Assembly (NCBI RefSeq): GCF_031456835.1
Contig: NZ_JAVDVK010000001.1
Span: 248,001 to 312,000 of the forward strand
Source: Leifsonia shinshuensis
Lineage (GTDB): Bacteria; Actinomycetota; Actinomycetes; Actinomycetales; Microbacteriaceae
Direction of reading: 5' to 3'
DNA length: 64,000 nt
Made by a program: the position numbers and the translations under genes. Below, in pieces: positions 50,734-59,271 of the stretch. Position 1 is the first letter of the stretch. Every line of letters begins with the position of its first letter. A model generated the notes under the pieces. That model worked only from the letters and a program-made list of their open reading frames with translations, did no database searches and was not told where the DNA came from.

Positions 50734-52320
50734 TCACGCGCGCCACAGGTGCATCCCCGCGTAGCTCCGCCACGGCGCCCACCGCGCGCCGTACGCCTCG
50801 AGCGCCCGCGGCTCCGACGGCAGGCCCAGCCGCTCCGCGCCCTGTCGCAGTGCCAGGTCGCCGGTGAGGAGGACGTCGGGGCTGCCGAGGACCCGAAGGG
50901 CGATGTAGCCGGCTGTCCAGGGTCCGACGCCGGGCAGGGCGAGTAGGCGCGCCTCCAAGTCCTCCCGGGATTCCCCGACGTCGATGCGGAGGCTGCCGTC
51001 CGCCAGCTTCTCGGCCGCGCCGACGATCGCGTCGATCCTCCGCGCCGGTCCGCGCAGCACCTCCCGGCCGCCCTCGGCGATGGCGCTCGGCGTCGGGAAC
51101 AGCCGCGTGAACCCGCTGCCCGCTCCGAGCGCCGGAGCACCGGGGAGCGTCAGCGCCACCGGTTCGCCCAGCGCCTCGGTCAGCCGGGTCAGGGCCGTCC
51201 GTGCGGCGGCGACCGACACCTGCTGCCCGATGAGCGCGCGGAACACGATCTCCTCCGCATCCACGGCTCCCGGCAGCCGCAGCCCGGGCGTCGCCGCGAC
51301 GCTGGGCGCGAGGGCGGGGTCGGAGGCGAGCGCGGCGTCGATGGCCGCGGCGTCCGCGTCCAGGTCGAGCAGGCGGCGCACGCGGGCGACGAGCGGCGCC
51401 AGGTCGGCCACATCGGCCAGGGCTGCGTCGCACTGCACCGCAGGCGCCTCCGGGCTGCCCGTCGGGGTGAGCCGGACGACCGCGGGGCCGTGCGGCAGCC
51501 GCAGTGCCCGGGCGTAGCCGGGGGCGTCGTCCCCGCCGGTCGCCGCCTCCACCCCGTCTATGGCCCGGGCCGTCAAGAACGCGATCAGCGACGCGCCGTC
51601 GAACGGCGGCCGGGCGGGCAGGCGCAGGCTGATCGAGACCGCCCCCTGCCCGGGATGCGGCGCGACGGCGGTCCCGCGGCGGGCGGAGGCCCGCAGCGCG
51701 CCGGGCGTGAGGCGGTACACCTCCGCGATCGTCTCGTTGAACTGGCGCACACTGCGGAAGCCCGCGGCGAAGGCGACGTCGGTGATCGGGAGGTCCGACC
51801 CGGTCAGCAGGAGGCGCGCGGTCTGCGCGCGGTGCGCGCGGGCGAGGGCGAGCGGCCCGGCGCCCAGCTCCGCCGTCAGCACCCGCGTGAGGTGCCGCGT
51901 CGTGTACCCGAGCCGGCGGGCGAGCCCGGGCACTCCCTCCCGTTCGACGGTCCCGTCGGCGATGAGCCGCATGGCCCGGGCGGCGAGGTCGTCGCGGATG
52001 TTCCACTCGGGGGACCCCGGCACCGCGTCCGGAAGGCACCGCTTGCATGCCCGCAGTCCGGCCTCGTGCGCGGCGGCCGCCGTCAGGTAGAACGACACGT
52101 TCCCCGGCTTCGGCGTGACCGCCGGGCAGCTCGGGCGGCAGTAGATGCCGGTGGTGTGCACGCCGGTGACGAACTGCCCGTCGAAGCGCGCATCCCGAGC
52201 ACTCATCGCCCGGTACCGCTCGGCGAAGACCGGGTCGCCGAGCGGGTCGGCCGACCGTGCGCGCGGGGCCGCCACGCGTCGCGGCGCGGGATGCGAGGCG
52301 GGCTTCTCGATGGTGCTCAT
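50734..52320 (-). CDS. Ada-AlkA alkylation-repair fusion
   Basis: A 528-residue fusion. An Ada N-terminal zinc domain holds four Cys ligands (YCRPSC and CKRC) and repairs methylphosphotriesters, acting as the alkylation sensor. An AraC helix-turn-helix follows (about residues 105-205, [17 protein letters not shown]). The AlkA-type glycosylase from about 225 has helix-hairpin-helix [18 protein letters not shown] and catalytic aspartate in LTGDLALRQ. The O6-methylguanine methyltransferase domain of E. coli Ada is absent. The ATG start gives a short disordered lead. Confidence 0.95.
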   Translation of the reverse strand: MSTIEKPASHPAPRRVAAPRARSADPLGDPVFAERYRAMSARDARFDGQFVTGVHTTGIYCRPSCPAVTPKPGNVSFYLTAAAAHEAGLRACKRCLPDAVPGSPEWNIRDDLAARAMRLIADGTVEREGVPGLARRLGYTTRHLTRVLTAELGAGPLALARAHRAQTARLLLTGSDLPITDVAFAAGFRSVRQFNETIAEVYRLTPGALRASARRGTAVAPHPGQGAVSISLRLPARPPFDGASLIAFLTARAIDGVEAATGGDDAPGYARALRLPHGPAVVRLTPTGSPEAPAVQCDAALADVADLAPLVARVRRLLDLDADAAAIDAALASDPALAPSVAATPGLRLPGAVDAEEIVFRALIGQQVSVAAARTALTRLTEALGEPVALTLPGAPALGAGSGFTRLFPTPSAIAEGGREVLRGPARRIDAIVGAAEKLADGSLRIDVGESREDLEARLLALPGVGPWTAGYIALRVLGSPDVLLTGDLALRQGAERLGLPSEPRALEAYGARWAPWRSYAGMHLWRA

Positions 52321-52412
52321 GCGTCCAGCCTGACACCCGCCGCCGACACCCGATAGCGGAAATCGGACATCACCGCGGAACGCCCTCGCCCCCCGATCGG
52401 TAGCCTGGACGC

Positions 52413-53807
52413 ATGGACGTCCTCGACTGGCTCTCGGCGGCGCTCGGCGAGGAGGCCATCGCCGAGGGCGTGCTCAGCACCGACCCCGCGCTGCTGGATG
52501 CGGCGCGCACCGACCGCTCCGGCTGGATCGCGACCGGCTCACCGCTCGCGATCGTCTCCGCCCGCACGGTGGAGCACGTGCAGGCCGCGCTGCGGGCGGC
52601 GAGCGAGTTCCGCATCCCCGTCGTGCCGCGGGGAGCCGGGACCGGGCTCGCCGGGGGAGCGAACGGCACCGAGGGCTCCCTCGTGCTCGACGTGTCCGGC
52701 ATGAACCGCATCCTCGAGATCTCGGCGGAGGACCAGCTCGCGGTGGTGGAGCCGGGCGTCGTCAACAGCGATCTGAACGCCGCCCTGGAGCCCTACGGGC
52801 TGTTCTTCGCGCCCGACCCGGCCAGCAAAGCGATCTCGACGGTCGGCGGCAACATCGCCACCAACGCCGGCGGCCTGCTCTGCGCGAAGTACGGGGTGAC
52901 GCGGGAGGCGGTGCTCGGCCTCACCGTCGTGCTGGCCGACGGCCGCGTGGTCCGCACCGGTCACCGCACGGTCAAGGGCGTGACCGGCTACGACCTGACG
53001 GCGCTGTTCGTCGGCTCCGAGGGCACCCTCGGGGTGATCGTCGGCGCCACGGTGCGCGCGCAGCCCATCCCGCCCGGCGAGCCGGTGACGCTCGGCGCGC
53101 TCTTCCCCGACGTCCGCGCCGCCGCGGAGGCGTCGGCGCGTATTACCGCCGCTCGCCTGCGCCCCGCGGTGATGGAGCTCCTGGACGCCCCCGCGCTCGA
53201 GCGGATCTCCGCCTACCTCGGCCGGGAGCGCATCGAGGAGGCGTTCGGCGCGAGCGCGGGCGCGTCGTACCTGCTGGTCCAGTTCGACGGGCCCACCGCG
53301 GCGGCGGACGCCGGGGCGGCCGGCACCGTCCTCACCGAGACGGGCGGCACGGTCCGGGTCGCGGCGGACGCCGAGGAGGGCGAGCGGCTGCTCGCGCTGC
53401 GCCGCGCGTTCCACCCGGCGCTGGCCTCGAGCGGCGAGGTGCTGATCGAGGATGTGGCGGTCCCGCGATCCCGGATGCCCGAGATGTTCGCCGCGATCGA
53501 GCGGATCTCCGCGCGCTACGGCATCCCCATCCCGACCGTCGCGCACGCCGGCGACGGCAACCTGCATCCGAACTTCGTCTACACCGGTGACGAGGTGCCG
53601 CAGGCGGTGTGGGATGCGGCCAACGATCTGTTCCGCACGGCCATCGAACTGGGCGGCACGCTGACCGGGGAGCACGGCGTCGGCGTCCTGAAGCGCCGCT
53701 GGCTCGCCGACGAGCTCGGCCCTGACTCGTACGAGCTGCAGGTGAAGCTGAAGTCGGTGTTCGACCCGCTCGGCATCCTCAACCCGGGCAAGGTCTTCGG
53801 GGCCTGA
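52413..53807 (+). CDS. FAD-linked oxidase, GlcD/D-lactate dehydrogenase-like
   Basis: A 464-residue flavoprotein with an FAD_binding_4 domain ([47 protein letters not shown]) and a C-terminal oxidase domain ([24 protein letters not shown]). It should oxidise a 2-hydroxyacid such as glycolate or D-lactate. GlcE/GlcF partners are not adjacent, favouring a single-subunit type. TAGCCT (52401-52406) lies 6 nt before the ATG. Confidence 0.92.
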   Translation: MDVLDWLSAALGEEAIAEGVLSTDPALLDAARTDRSGWIATGSPLAIVSARTVEHVQAALRAASEFRIPVVPRGAGTGLAGGANGTEGSLVLDVSGMNRILEISAEDQLAVVEPGVVNSDLNAALEPYGLFFAPDPASKAISTVGGNIATNAGGLLCAKYGVTREAVLGLTVVLADGRVVRTGHRTVKGVTGYDLTALFVGSEGTLGVIVGATVRAQPIPPGEPVTLGALFPDVRAAAEASARITAARLRPAVMELLDAPALERISAYLGRERIEEAFGASAGASYLLVQFDGPTAAADAGAAGTVLTETGGTVRVAADAEEGERLLALRRAFHPALASSGEVLIEDVAVPRSRMPEMFAAIERISARYGIPIPTVAHAGDGNLHPNFVYTGDEVPQAVWDAANDLFRTAIELGGTLTGEHGVGVLKRRWLADELGPDSYELQVKLKSVFDPLGILNPGKVFGA

Positions 53808-53826
53808 CGGATTCGGGGCTTAACAG

Positions 53827-53878
53827 ACTCGACCCCCGGTGGTGCGGCGATGCCTGCAGCGCTCCCGGGGGGTCGAGT
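53827..53878. terminator. Inverted repeat after the GlcD-like gene
   Basis: ACTCGACCCCCGG (53827-53839) pairs with CCGGGGGGTCGAGT (53865-53878) except for one extra base, with a 25-base loop. It lies between two genes on the same strand and separates them from read-through. The remaining gap contains the FKBP promoter. Confidence 0.65.
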
Positions 53879-53951
53879 TATGGCCTTAAGGATGCTCCGC
53901 CCGGGCCGCCAGCGCAACCCCCGATCGTCGTGCGCGCTCAGCGAACGGGCT

Positions 53952-53980
53952 TTGACGCGGCCCCCGCACACCGGTTGGAT
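53952..53980 (+). promoter_or_regulatory. Promoter of the FKBP gene
   Basis: TTGACG (-35) and TTGGAT (-10, 53975-53980) are separated by exactly 17 bp. The FKBP ATG begins 7 nt after the -10, so the transcript should be leaderless. This is the clearest full promoter in the window. Confidence 0.7.
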
Positions 53981-53987
53981 GGAGCGC

Positions 53988-54362
53988 ATGGCAGAGAACA
54001 CCAACCAGAAGCCCGAAGTCGACGCCCCCGAGGGCCCGGCTCCGGAGACGCTCGAGATCGTCGACATCGTCGAGGGCACCGGCCCGGAGGCCACCCCCGG
54101 CTCCAGGGTCGACGTGCACTACCTCGGCGTCGAGTACGAGACCGGCGAGGAGTTCGACTCGTCGTGGAGCCGCGGTCAGTCGATCAACTTCCCGCTGAAC
54201 AACCTCATCAAGGGCTGGCAGGACGGCATCCCGGGCATGAAGGTCGGTGGACGCCGCAAGCTCACCGTCCCGCCCGCGCTGGCCTACGGCCCGGCCGGCG
54301 GCGGTCACCCGCTCTCCGGCAAGACCCTGATCTTCGTGATCGACCTGCTCGGCGTCAGCTGA
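53988..54362 (+). CDS. FKBP-type peptidyl-prolyl isomerase
   Basis: A 124-residue cytosolic FKBP: VDVHYLGVEYETGEEFDSSW, INFPLNNLIKGWQDGIPGMK, and GGRRKLTVPPALAYG, with aromatic pocket residues in place. It isomerises X-Pro bonds and aids folding. An acidic 25-residue lead replaces any signal peptide. The ATG is preferred over one three codons upstream because the -10 sits 7 nt before it. A clear terminator follows. Confidence 0.95.
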   Translation: MAENTNQKPEVDAPEGPAPETLEIVDIVEGTGPEATPGSRVDVHYLGVEYETGEEFDSSWSRGQSINFPLNNLIKGWQDGIPGMKVGGRRKLTVPPALAYGPAGGGHPLSGKTLIFVIDLLGVS

Positions 54363-54379
54363 GCCTCCCCTCGAACCGC

Positions 54380-54414
54380 GAAGCGCTCCCTCGGCACCGC
54401 CGGGGGAGCGCTTC
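54380..54414 (+). terminator. Terminator hairpin after FKBP
   Basis: GAAGCGCTCCC...CGG and CCG...GGGAGCGCTTC pair over 15 positions with one mismatch, around a 5-base loop, 18 bp after the stop. The tail is GTCGTC, without a U-tract. Confidence 0.78.
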
Positions 54415-54447
54415 GTCGTCTGCGGCGGCGTTCTCACCGCTGGGCCG

Positions 54448-54888
54448 TCACAGGCTCGACGGCTGCATGCGGGTGGGGATGGCGATCCGGTTCCAGATGT
54501 TGATGGTCGCGATGGCGAGCAGCAGGTTCGCCAGGCCCGTCTCCCCGAACTCGGCCAGGGCGCGTGCGTAGAGCTCGTCGCTCACGCTGTCCTCGTGGAT
54601 GAGCGTGACGGCCTCGGTCAGCTCCAGCGCGATGCGCTCGCGCTCGGTGAACCACGGCGACTCGCGCCAGGCGGACACGGCGAACACCTTGCGCAGGGGC
54701 ACGCCGCGGCCCTGCAGGTCGACCGAGTGCATGTCGACGCAGTAGGTGCAGCCGTTGACCTGGGAGGCGCGCAGCTTGACGAGGTCGCCGAGCGGCTCCT
54801 CGACCGCGCCTCCGACGTAGCCGTCGAGGTTGATGACCTTGCGGTAGCCCTCGGGAGCGAGGGACGGGATCTGGATGCGTTCTGTCAT
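54448..54888 (-). CDS. Carboxymuconolactone decarboxylase-family (AhpD-like) protein
   Basis: A 146-residue CMD/AhpD-fold protein with the redox motif CTYCVDMHS (CxxC plus His) near residue 47, followed by helices SAWRESPWFTERERIALELTEAVT (part: FTERERIALELTEAVT). Relatives serve as peroxidatic or disulfide reductants rather than decarboxylases. It is divergent from a MocR regulator, with the operator repeats between them, so it is the likely target of that regulator. Confidence 0.9.
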   Translation of the reverse strand: MTERIQIPSLAPEGYRKVINLDGYVGGAVEEPLGDLVKLRASQVNGCTYCVDMHSVDLQGRGVPLRKVFAVSAWRESPWFTERERIALELTEAVTLIHEDSVSDELYARALAEFGETGLANLLLAIATINIWNRIAIPTRMQPSSL

Positions 54889-54925
54889 GGCTTCGACGCT
54901 ACGGTCGCGAATGGCGCGACGTAAG

Positions 54926-54951
54926 ATCCAATCGGACAGCATCCGATCAGA
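54926..54951. promoter_or_regulatory. Direct-repeat operator between CMD gene and MocR regulator
   Basis: ATCCAATCGGA (54926-54936) and ATCCGATCAGA (54941-54951) are direct repeats 15 bp apart, followed by a partial CCAATCCGG. Direct repeats of this kind are typical for MocR/PdxR/TauR regulators. The site would serve both divergent genes (inference). Confidence 0.55.
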
Positions 54952-54970
54952 CCAATCCGGAGGAGTCGCC

Positions 54971-56422
54971 GTGGACCTTCACGTCGCCATCGAGGGACGC
55001 GGTGACCGCGCCGAGCGGATCTACCGCCAGCTCCGCGACGCCGTGCTCGACGGGCGGCTGCGCCGGGGCGAGCGCCTCCCGGCGACCCGGGAGCTGGCGG
55101 CGAGCCTCCGGGTCTCGCGCGCGACGGTCTCCACCGCGTACGAGCGGCTCACCGCCGAGGGCTACCTGGATGCGCGGGTCGGTGCCGGCACGTTCGTCGC
55201 CTACACGCCGGCCGAGCGTCCGGCCCAGCCCAGCGGCCGTCGGCGGGGAGCCGTCCGTCCGGCGCCCGCCTGGCGCGCCGTCGACGACCCGCTGTGGACC
55301 GAACCCCGGCCGGTGGCGTACGACTTCCGCATCGGCTCGCCGGATCCCGCCCTGTTCCCCGTGGACGCGTGGCGGAGCGCGATGACCGCCGAGCTGCGCG
55401 GTCCCGCGGTGCGGACGGCGTCGTACGACGACCCCGCGGGCGTCGAGCGCCTGCGCGTGGGCATCGCCCGCCACCTCGGTGTCGCCCGCTCGGTGGAGGC
55501 CGGACCGGGCGATGTCGTGGTCACCAACGGCGCCCAGCAGGCGTTCGACCTGCTGGCGCGGGTGCTGCTGCGTCCCGGCGACACGGTCGCGGTCGAGGAC
55601 CCGGGCTACCCGCCGGTCCGGCAGGTGTTCGAGATGGCGGGCGCGCGGGTGGTGCCCGTGCCGGTCGACGAGGACGGCCTCCGGGTCGACCTGCTGCCTC
55701 CGGCACGGCTGGTCTACGTGACGCCGTCGCACCAGTTCCCGCTGGGCGGCATCCTGCCGCTGGAGCGCCGCGTCGCCCTGCTGGAGTGGGCTGTCCGGAA
55801 CGATGCCGTGGTCATCGAGGACGACTACGACAGCGAGTACCGCTTCGGCGCGCGGCCCCTCGACCCGTTGCAGCGGCTGGATGCGGAGGGCCGCGTCGTC
55901 TACGTCGGCACGTTCTCCAAGACCATGCTCCCGGCGCTCCGCCTCGGCTTCGTCGTCGCGCCGCCCGCCGTGCTCGCCGCCCTCCGGCACGCCAAGCGGC
56001 TCGCCGACTGGCACAGCGACACGGTGACGCAGCGGGCGATGGCCCGGCTGCTGGACTCCGGCGCCTTCGCGCGCCATGTGCGCGCGGCGACCCGCGTCTA
56101 CGAGGAGCGCCACACGCTGCTGCGCCGGGCGGCGGAGCGGCTCGACCCCGGTCTCGTCCCCGTGCCGTCGGCGGCGGGGCTGCATCTCGCGCTGCTGCAG
56201 CGGGGGGCGGAGGCGCCGTTCGACGTCCTCCGGGTCGCCGAGCGCGCGGCGGTCGCGGGCGTCGCCGTTCAGCCGGTGTCCCGGTTCCGGACCGGCGCGG
56301 GACCCGACGGCCTGCTTCTCGGCTTCGGCAGCATCCCGGCCGCTCAGATCCCGGACGGGCTGCGCACCCTGTCGGAGGCGATCGCGCGCGAGGAGGCCGG
56401 CGGCGGCCGCGCGGTGGAATGA
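54971..56422 (+). CDS. MocR-type GntR/aminotransferase regulator
   Basis: A 483-residue MocR regulator. A GntR winged helix at about 5-75 (IYRQLRDAVLDGRLRRGERL, SRATVSTAYERLTAEGYL) joins an aspartate-aminotransferase-like domain. The PLP lysine lies in GTFSKTMLPALRLGFV, with EDDYDSEYR as a cofactor-contact motif. It probably senses PLP or an amino compound. The GTG start has GGAGGA 5-7 bp upstream. It overlaps no gene, but the following TetR starts 8 bp after its stop. Confidence 0.94.
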   Translation: MDLHVAIEGRGDRAERIYRQLRDAVLDGRLRRGERLPATRELAASLRVSRATVSTAYERLTAEGYLDARVGAGTFVAYTPAERPAQPSGRRRGAVRPAPAWRAVDDPLWTEPRPVAYDFRIGSPDPALFPVDAWRSAMTAELRGPAVRTASYDDPAGVERLRVGIARHLGVARSVEAGPGDVVVTNGAQQAFDLLARVLLRPGDTVAVEDPGYPPVRQVFEMAGARVVPVPVDEDGLRVDLLPPARLVYVTPSHQFPLGGILPLERRVALLEWAVRNDAVVIEDDYDSEYRFGARPLDPLQRLDAEGRVVYVGTFSKTMLPALRLGFVVAPPAVLAALRHAKRLADWHSDTVTQRAMARLLDSGAFARHVRAATRVYEERHTLLRRAAERLDPGLVPVPSAAGLHLALLQRGAEAPFDVLRVAERAAVAGVAVQPVSRFRTGAGPDGLLLGFGSIPAAQIPDGLRTLSEAIAREEAGGGRAVE

Positions 56423-56429
56423 TCGGAGG

Positions 56430-57056
56430 ATGACAGCGCCCGACGCCGACGTGCCCCACCTGACCGGGCCCGACGCCACCGCGCCCAAGCGCCGGGGTCG
56501 CCCGGCGGACGTGGACCCCGAGCGCGTCGCCCTGCTCGCCTTGCGGCACTTCGCCGAGCGCGGCTATGAGGAGACGACGATGGACGACATCGCCGCCCTC
56601 GCGGGGATCGGCCGGAGGACGCTGTTCCGCTACTTCCCGAGCAAACCCGCGCTCGTCTGGGGCGGCATCGAGCCGGTGGTCGGCCGGATGCACGAGGTGC
56701 TGGACGCGCCGTCGGACGGACGACCCGTCGCCGCCGTCCTGGCGGAGGCCGTCACGGCCGCCTTCACCCTGCCGCCGGAGGCGGAGGAGGCGACCCGCCG
56801 CCGGCTGACGCTGATGGGCACGCATCCCGCACTCGTCGGGTTCGGCGTCACGGCGATGGGAGCCGACCGCGACCTGCTGATCGGGTTCCTCTCGTCCCGG
56901 CTCGGTGCGGATGCGCAGGCGCTCCGGGTGCAGGTGCTCGCCGACGCGCTCAGCGCCGCCATCTTCTCCGCCCTGGTGTGGTGGGCGAGCCACGACGACG
57001 GTCCGCCGGCGCCGACCGTCGTCGCCGCTCTGGCGGACCTGCTGCGCGGACTCTGA
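56430..57056 (+). CDS. TetR-family regulator (MftR-like)
   Basis: A 208-residue TetR regulator: helix-turn-helix MDDIAALAGIGRRTLFRYFPSK at about 47-68 (part: IGRRTLFRYFPSK), then an all-helical ligand domain. The RRGRP lead and the RRTLFRYFPSKPALVWGG sequence resemble mycofactocin MftR-type regulators, but no mycofactocin gene is present here. The ATG overlaps GGAGG at short spacing. It is probably co-transcribed with the upstream MocR gene. Targets are unknown. Confidence 0.9.
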   Translation: MTAPDADVPHLTGPDATAPKRRGRPADVDPERVALLALRHFAERGYEETTMDDIAALAGIGRRTLFRYFPSKPALVWGGIEPVVGRMHEVLDAPSDGRPVAAVLAEAVTAAFTLPPEAEEATRRRLTLMGTHPALVGFGVTAMGADRDLLIGFLSSRLGADAQALRVQVLADALSAAIFSALVWWASHDDGPPAPTVVAALADLLRGL

Positions 57057-57121
57057 CCCCCCATCGGCGCGCCCTGCGTCGGCCTCTCGCCGCGGGAGGT
57101 GCGGGCGAGTAGCGTGTGGCC

Positions 57122-57889
57122 ATGCCGATCGAAGACGCGTTCCCGCACGGGACTCCCATCTGGGTCGACCTCCAGAGCCCGGACCACGCCGCCGCCGCCC
57201 ACTACTACCGGGAGCTGTTCGGCTGGGAGGTCGGGGCGTTCCTGCCGGAGACCGGGAACTTCGCCCTCGCTCAGAGCCGGGGCGTCGCGGTGGCCGCGAT
57301 CGGCCCGCTGCCCGGCCCCGACGCTCCCGCCGCCTGGACCGCGTACTTCTCCGTCGACGACCTGCAGGCGGCCGCGGACGCCGCGCTCGCCGCGGGCGGC
57401 TCGGTGCTGCTGGAGCCCGGCGAGGCGGTTCCGGGCGTATGGCTCGCCATCGTGGCGGATCCGGCCGGTGCCGTGTTCGGCCTCTGGCAGCGGATGGAGC
57501 GCAACGCGCCCTGGCTGCGCGATGAGCCGGGTGCGGTCGACTGGCTCGAGCTGGTGGCATCCGACCCGGAGTCGACCTTCGCCTTCTACGAGTCCGTGCT
57601 CGGCTTCGCGGTCAGCGAGATGCGCGTCGGCGAGCAGCCGTACGGGCTGTTCGACGTGGGGGAGACGAGCGTGGCCGGCGCGTACACCTCGGACGGGACC
57701 GAGCCCGCCCACTGGCTGGTCTACTTCAACGTCGCCGACCTGGACGCCGCCGTGGTGCGTGCCACCGAGCTCGGCGGCACGCTGCGGACAGAACCGCTGT
57801 CCGCGCCCGGCGTCGGCCGCTGGGCCGAGATCGTCGACCCGCACGGCGCCGTCTTCGCCCTGCTCGAACCGGAGCCCGAACCCCTCTGA
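57122..57889 (+). CDS. Two-domain VOC-family protein
   Basis: A 255-residue protein with two vicinal-oxygen-chelate (glyoxalase/bleomycin-resistance) repeats: [20 protein letters not shown] to about residue 125, then [20 protein letters not shown] to the end. Each has the AxFYxxLFGW-like edge strand. It may be an antibiotic-binding or dioxygenase-like protein; metal ligands are incomplete by eye. TAGCGT (57110-57115) lies 6 nt before the ATG, which is preferred over a GTG two codons upstream. Confidence 0.85.
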   Translation: MPIEDAFPHGTPIWVDLQSPDHAAAAHYYRELFGWEVGAFLPETGNFALAQSRGVAVAAIGPLPGPDAPAAWTAYFSVDDLQAAADAALAAGGSVLLEPGEAVPGVWLAIVADPAGAVFGLWQRMERNAPWLRDEPGAVDWLELVASDPESTFAFYESVLGFAVSEMRVGEQPYGLFDVGETSVAGAYTSDGTEPAHWLVYFNVADLDAAVVRATELGGTLRTEPLSAPGVGRWAEIVDPHGAVFALLEPEPEPL

Positions 57890-57939
57890 GCGCGCGCTCT
57901 GCCGCCGTCCGCGCGGACGGTTGTGGGTGGTGGTTCTGG

Positions 57940-58034
57940 TAGACTCTTCCAGTTGCCGTCGAACGGCCGCGGATCAAGAGAGCCCAGGCATACGGCCCCG
58001 GGCACCGCGCAACGAGCAGAAAGGGGATCCCTCT
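57940..58034 (+). promoter_or_regulatory. Promoter and leader of rpsO
   Basis: TAGACT (57940-57945) is a good -10 box and would give a leader of about 85 nt ending in GAAAGGGGATCC, the ribosome-binding region. Ribosomal protein S15 often represses its own mRNA through a leader structure, and this leader is long enough, but no specific fold is claimed. Confidence 0.4.
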
Positions 58035-58304
58035 ATGGCGCTGGATGCAGACACCAAGAAGGCGATCATCGAAGAGTACGCTACCCACCCCGGTGACACC
58101 GGATCCCCCGAGGTCCAGGTCGCGATCCTGACCAAGCGGATCAAGGATCTCACTGAGCACCTCAAGGAGCACAAGCACGACCACCACTCGCGTCGTGGCC
58201 TGCTTCTGCTGGTCGGTCAGCGTCGCCGTCTGCTGGGTTACCTGTCGGACATCGACATCAACCGTTACCGCTCGCTCATCGAGCGACTCGGGCTGCGTCG
58301 ATAA
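58035..58304 (+). CDS. rpsO: 30S ribosomal protein S15
   Basis: An 89-residue ribosomal protein binding the 16S rRNA central domain. [36 protein letters not shown] and [20 protein letters not shown] are diagnostic. It is of full normal length, with AAAGGGG before the ATG. It is followed by a strong terminator and has a promoter with leader upstream. The usual neighbour pnp is not in the adjacent region. Confidence 0.98.
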   Translation: MALDADTKKAIIEEYATHPGDTGSPEVQVAILTKRIKDLTEHLKEHKHDHHSRRGLLLLVGQRRRLLGYLSDIDINRYRSLIERLGLRR

Positions 58305-58349
58305 AAGGCGTGCGTCGATAACTTCGAGCGACACCGCGAACTTCTTCGG

Positions 58350-58381
58350 AACGGGCCGTCACCTTCGGGTGGCGGCCCGTT
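58350..58381 (+). terminator. Strong terminator after rpsO
   Basis: AACGGGCCGTCACC and GGTGGCGGCCCGTT form a 14-bp stem with one G-U pair around a TTCG tetraloop, followed by CTGTGTGT. The UUCG loop and long stem make this the most convincing intrinsic terminator in the window. Confidence 0.92.
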
Positions 58382-58505
58382 CTGTGTGTCCGGGGTTCGC
58401 TGACGACCACGCGATGTGCTGTATACCGCCGGACCCTCCACGTGGGCGACCACGTCCGCGTGAGGACCGCCGCCCGGGCGGACCACCGAGAGGGAAGGCA
58501 GCACC

Positions 58506-59036
58506 ATGGCAGCGGAGAGGAATCTCGTCCTGGTGGTCGGCGCGTACACCGACTCCACGTTGGCGGAGAGCGACTACGCCGCACTCAAGGCCGGAGAGGA
58601 CCTGGGCGACTACAAAGTGGACGGCGCGGTCGTAATGAGCCGCGACGCCGACGGCAAGGTCTCGGTGACGGAGCACGACACGGGCAAGGTCGGTCGCGGT
58701 GCGGGCATCGGGGCGGGCGCCGGCATCGTCGTCGGGCTGTTCGCGCCTCCGCTGCTGCTCGCCACGGCGCTCGGCGCGGGGATCGGAGCCGGCATCGGGG
58801 CGCTCCAGAAGCGGCACGACGAGAAGAAGCTCGGCGTCGACCTCGACGAGTACCTGCCGCCGGGATCTTCCGCAGTCGTCGCCGTCGTGGACGACACGTG
58901 GGCCGACAAGGTCGAGGAGGCACTGGTCAAGGCGGACAAGCGCATCGCCAAGGCCATCGACGAGGACGACTACAAGAAGCTTCAGGAGGCGATCGCCAAG
59001 TCGGAGGAGGAGGTGTCGAAAGCCGCGCACTCGTAG
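58506..59036 (+). CDS. DUF1269-family glycine-zipper membrane-associated protein
   Basis: A 176-residue protein. The N-terminal alpha/beta part (LVVGAYTDSTLAESDYAAL) is followed by a glycine-rich hydrophobic stretch with GxxxG repeats (GRGAGIGAGAGIVVGLFA and LGAGIGAGIGAL) that can insert or oligomerise in membranes. A charged helical tail with KADKRIAKAIDEDDYKKL follows. This matches DUF1269. General-stress roles have been suggested for the family. The ATG follows GAGAGGGAAGG. Confidence 0.82.
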   Translation: MAAERNLVLVVGAYTDSTLAESDYAALKAGEDLGDYKVDGAVVMSRDADGKVSVTEHDTGKVGRGAGIGAGAGIVVGLFAPPLLLATALGAGIGAGIGALQKRHDEKKLGVDLDEYLPPGSSAVVAVVDDTWADKVEEALVKADKRIAKAIDEDDYKKLQEAIAKSEEEVSKAAHS

Positions 59037-59058
59037 ACGCCCGACCCACCCTTCGGGG

Positions 59059-59226
59059 TCAGCGGTGCTCGGGGTCCGTCCCCGGCCGCACCTCCGCGTC
59101 GTCGCGCAGGTCGATCCGCCGCCGCCCGTCCTCGCCCTCGGTGACCTCGATCCGGGGATCGGCGTCGCTCGCGTCGGCGCGCGGGGCGGTGGTCAGCTGA
59201 TCGGCGCGGTCGTCCTGTCGGCTCAT
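59059..59226 (-). CDS. 55-residue charged hypothetical protein
   Basis: A short open frame encodes MSRQDDRADQLTTAPRADAS followed by a highly charged sequence ending DAEVRPGTDPEHR. It lacks hydrophobic or domain features and is likely disordered. GGAGAG lies seven bases before the ATG. It fills an otherwise empty 235-bp gap before the LtrA gene. Coding is plausible, not proven. Confidence 0.5.
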   Translation of the reverse strand: MSRQDDRADQLTTAPRADASDADPRIEVTEGEDGRRRIDLRDDAEVRPGTDPEHR

Positions 59227-59271
59227 CCCTCGACTCTCCCGCGCCTCCGGCGCGAGAACAAGGGGCGCAGT

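Noticed and set aside
56430..57056. Part of a mycofactocin cluster
   Set aside because: The regulator resembles MftR, but no mftA-F genes are nearby.
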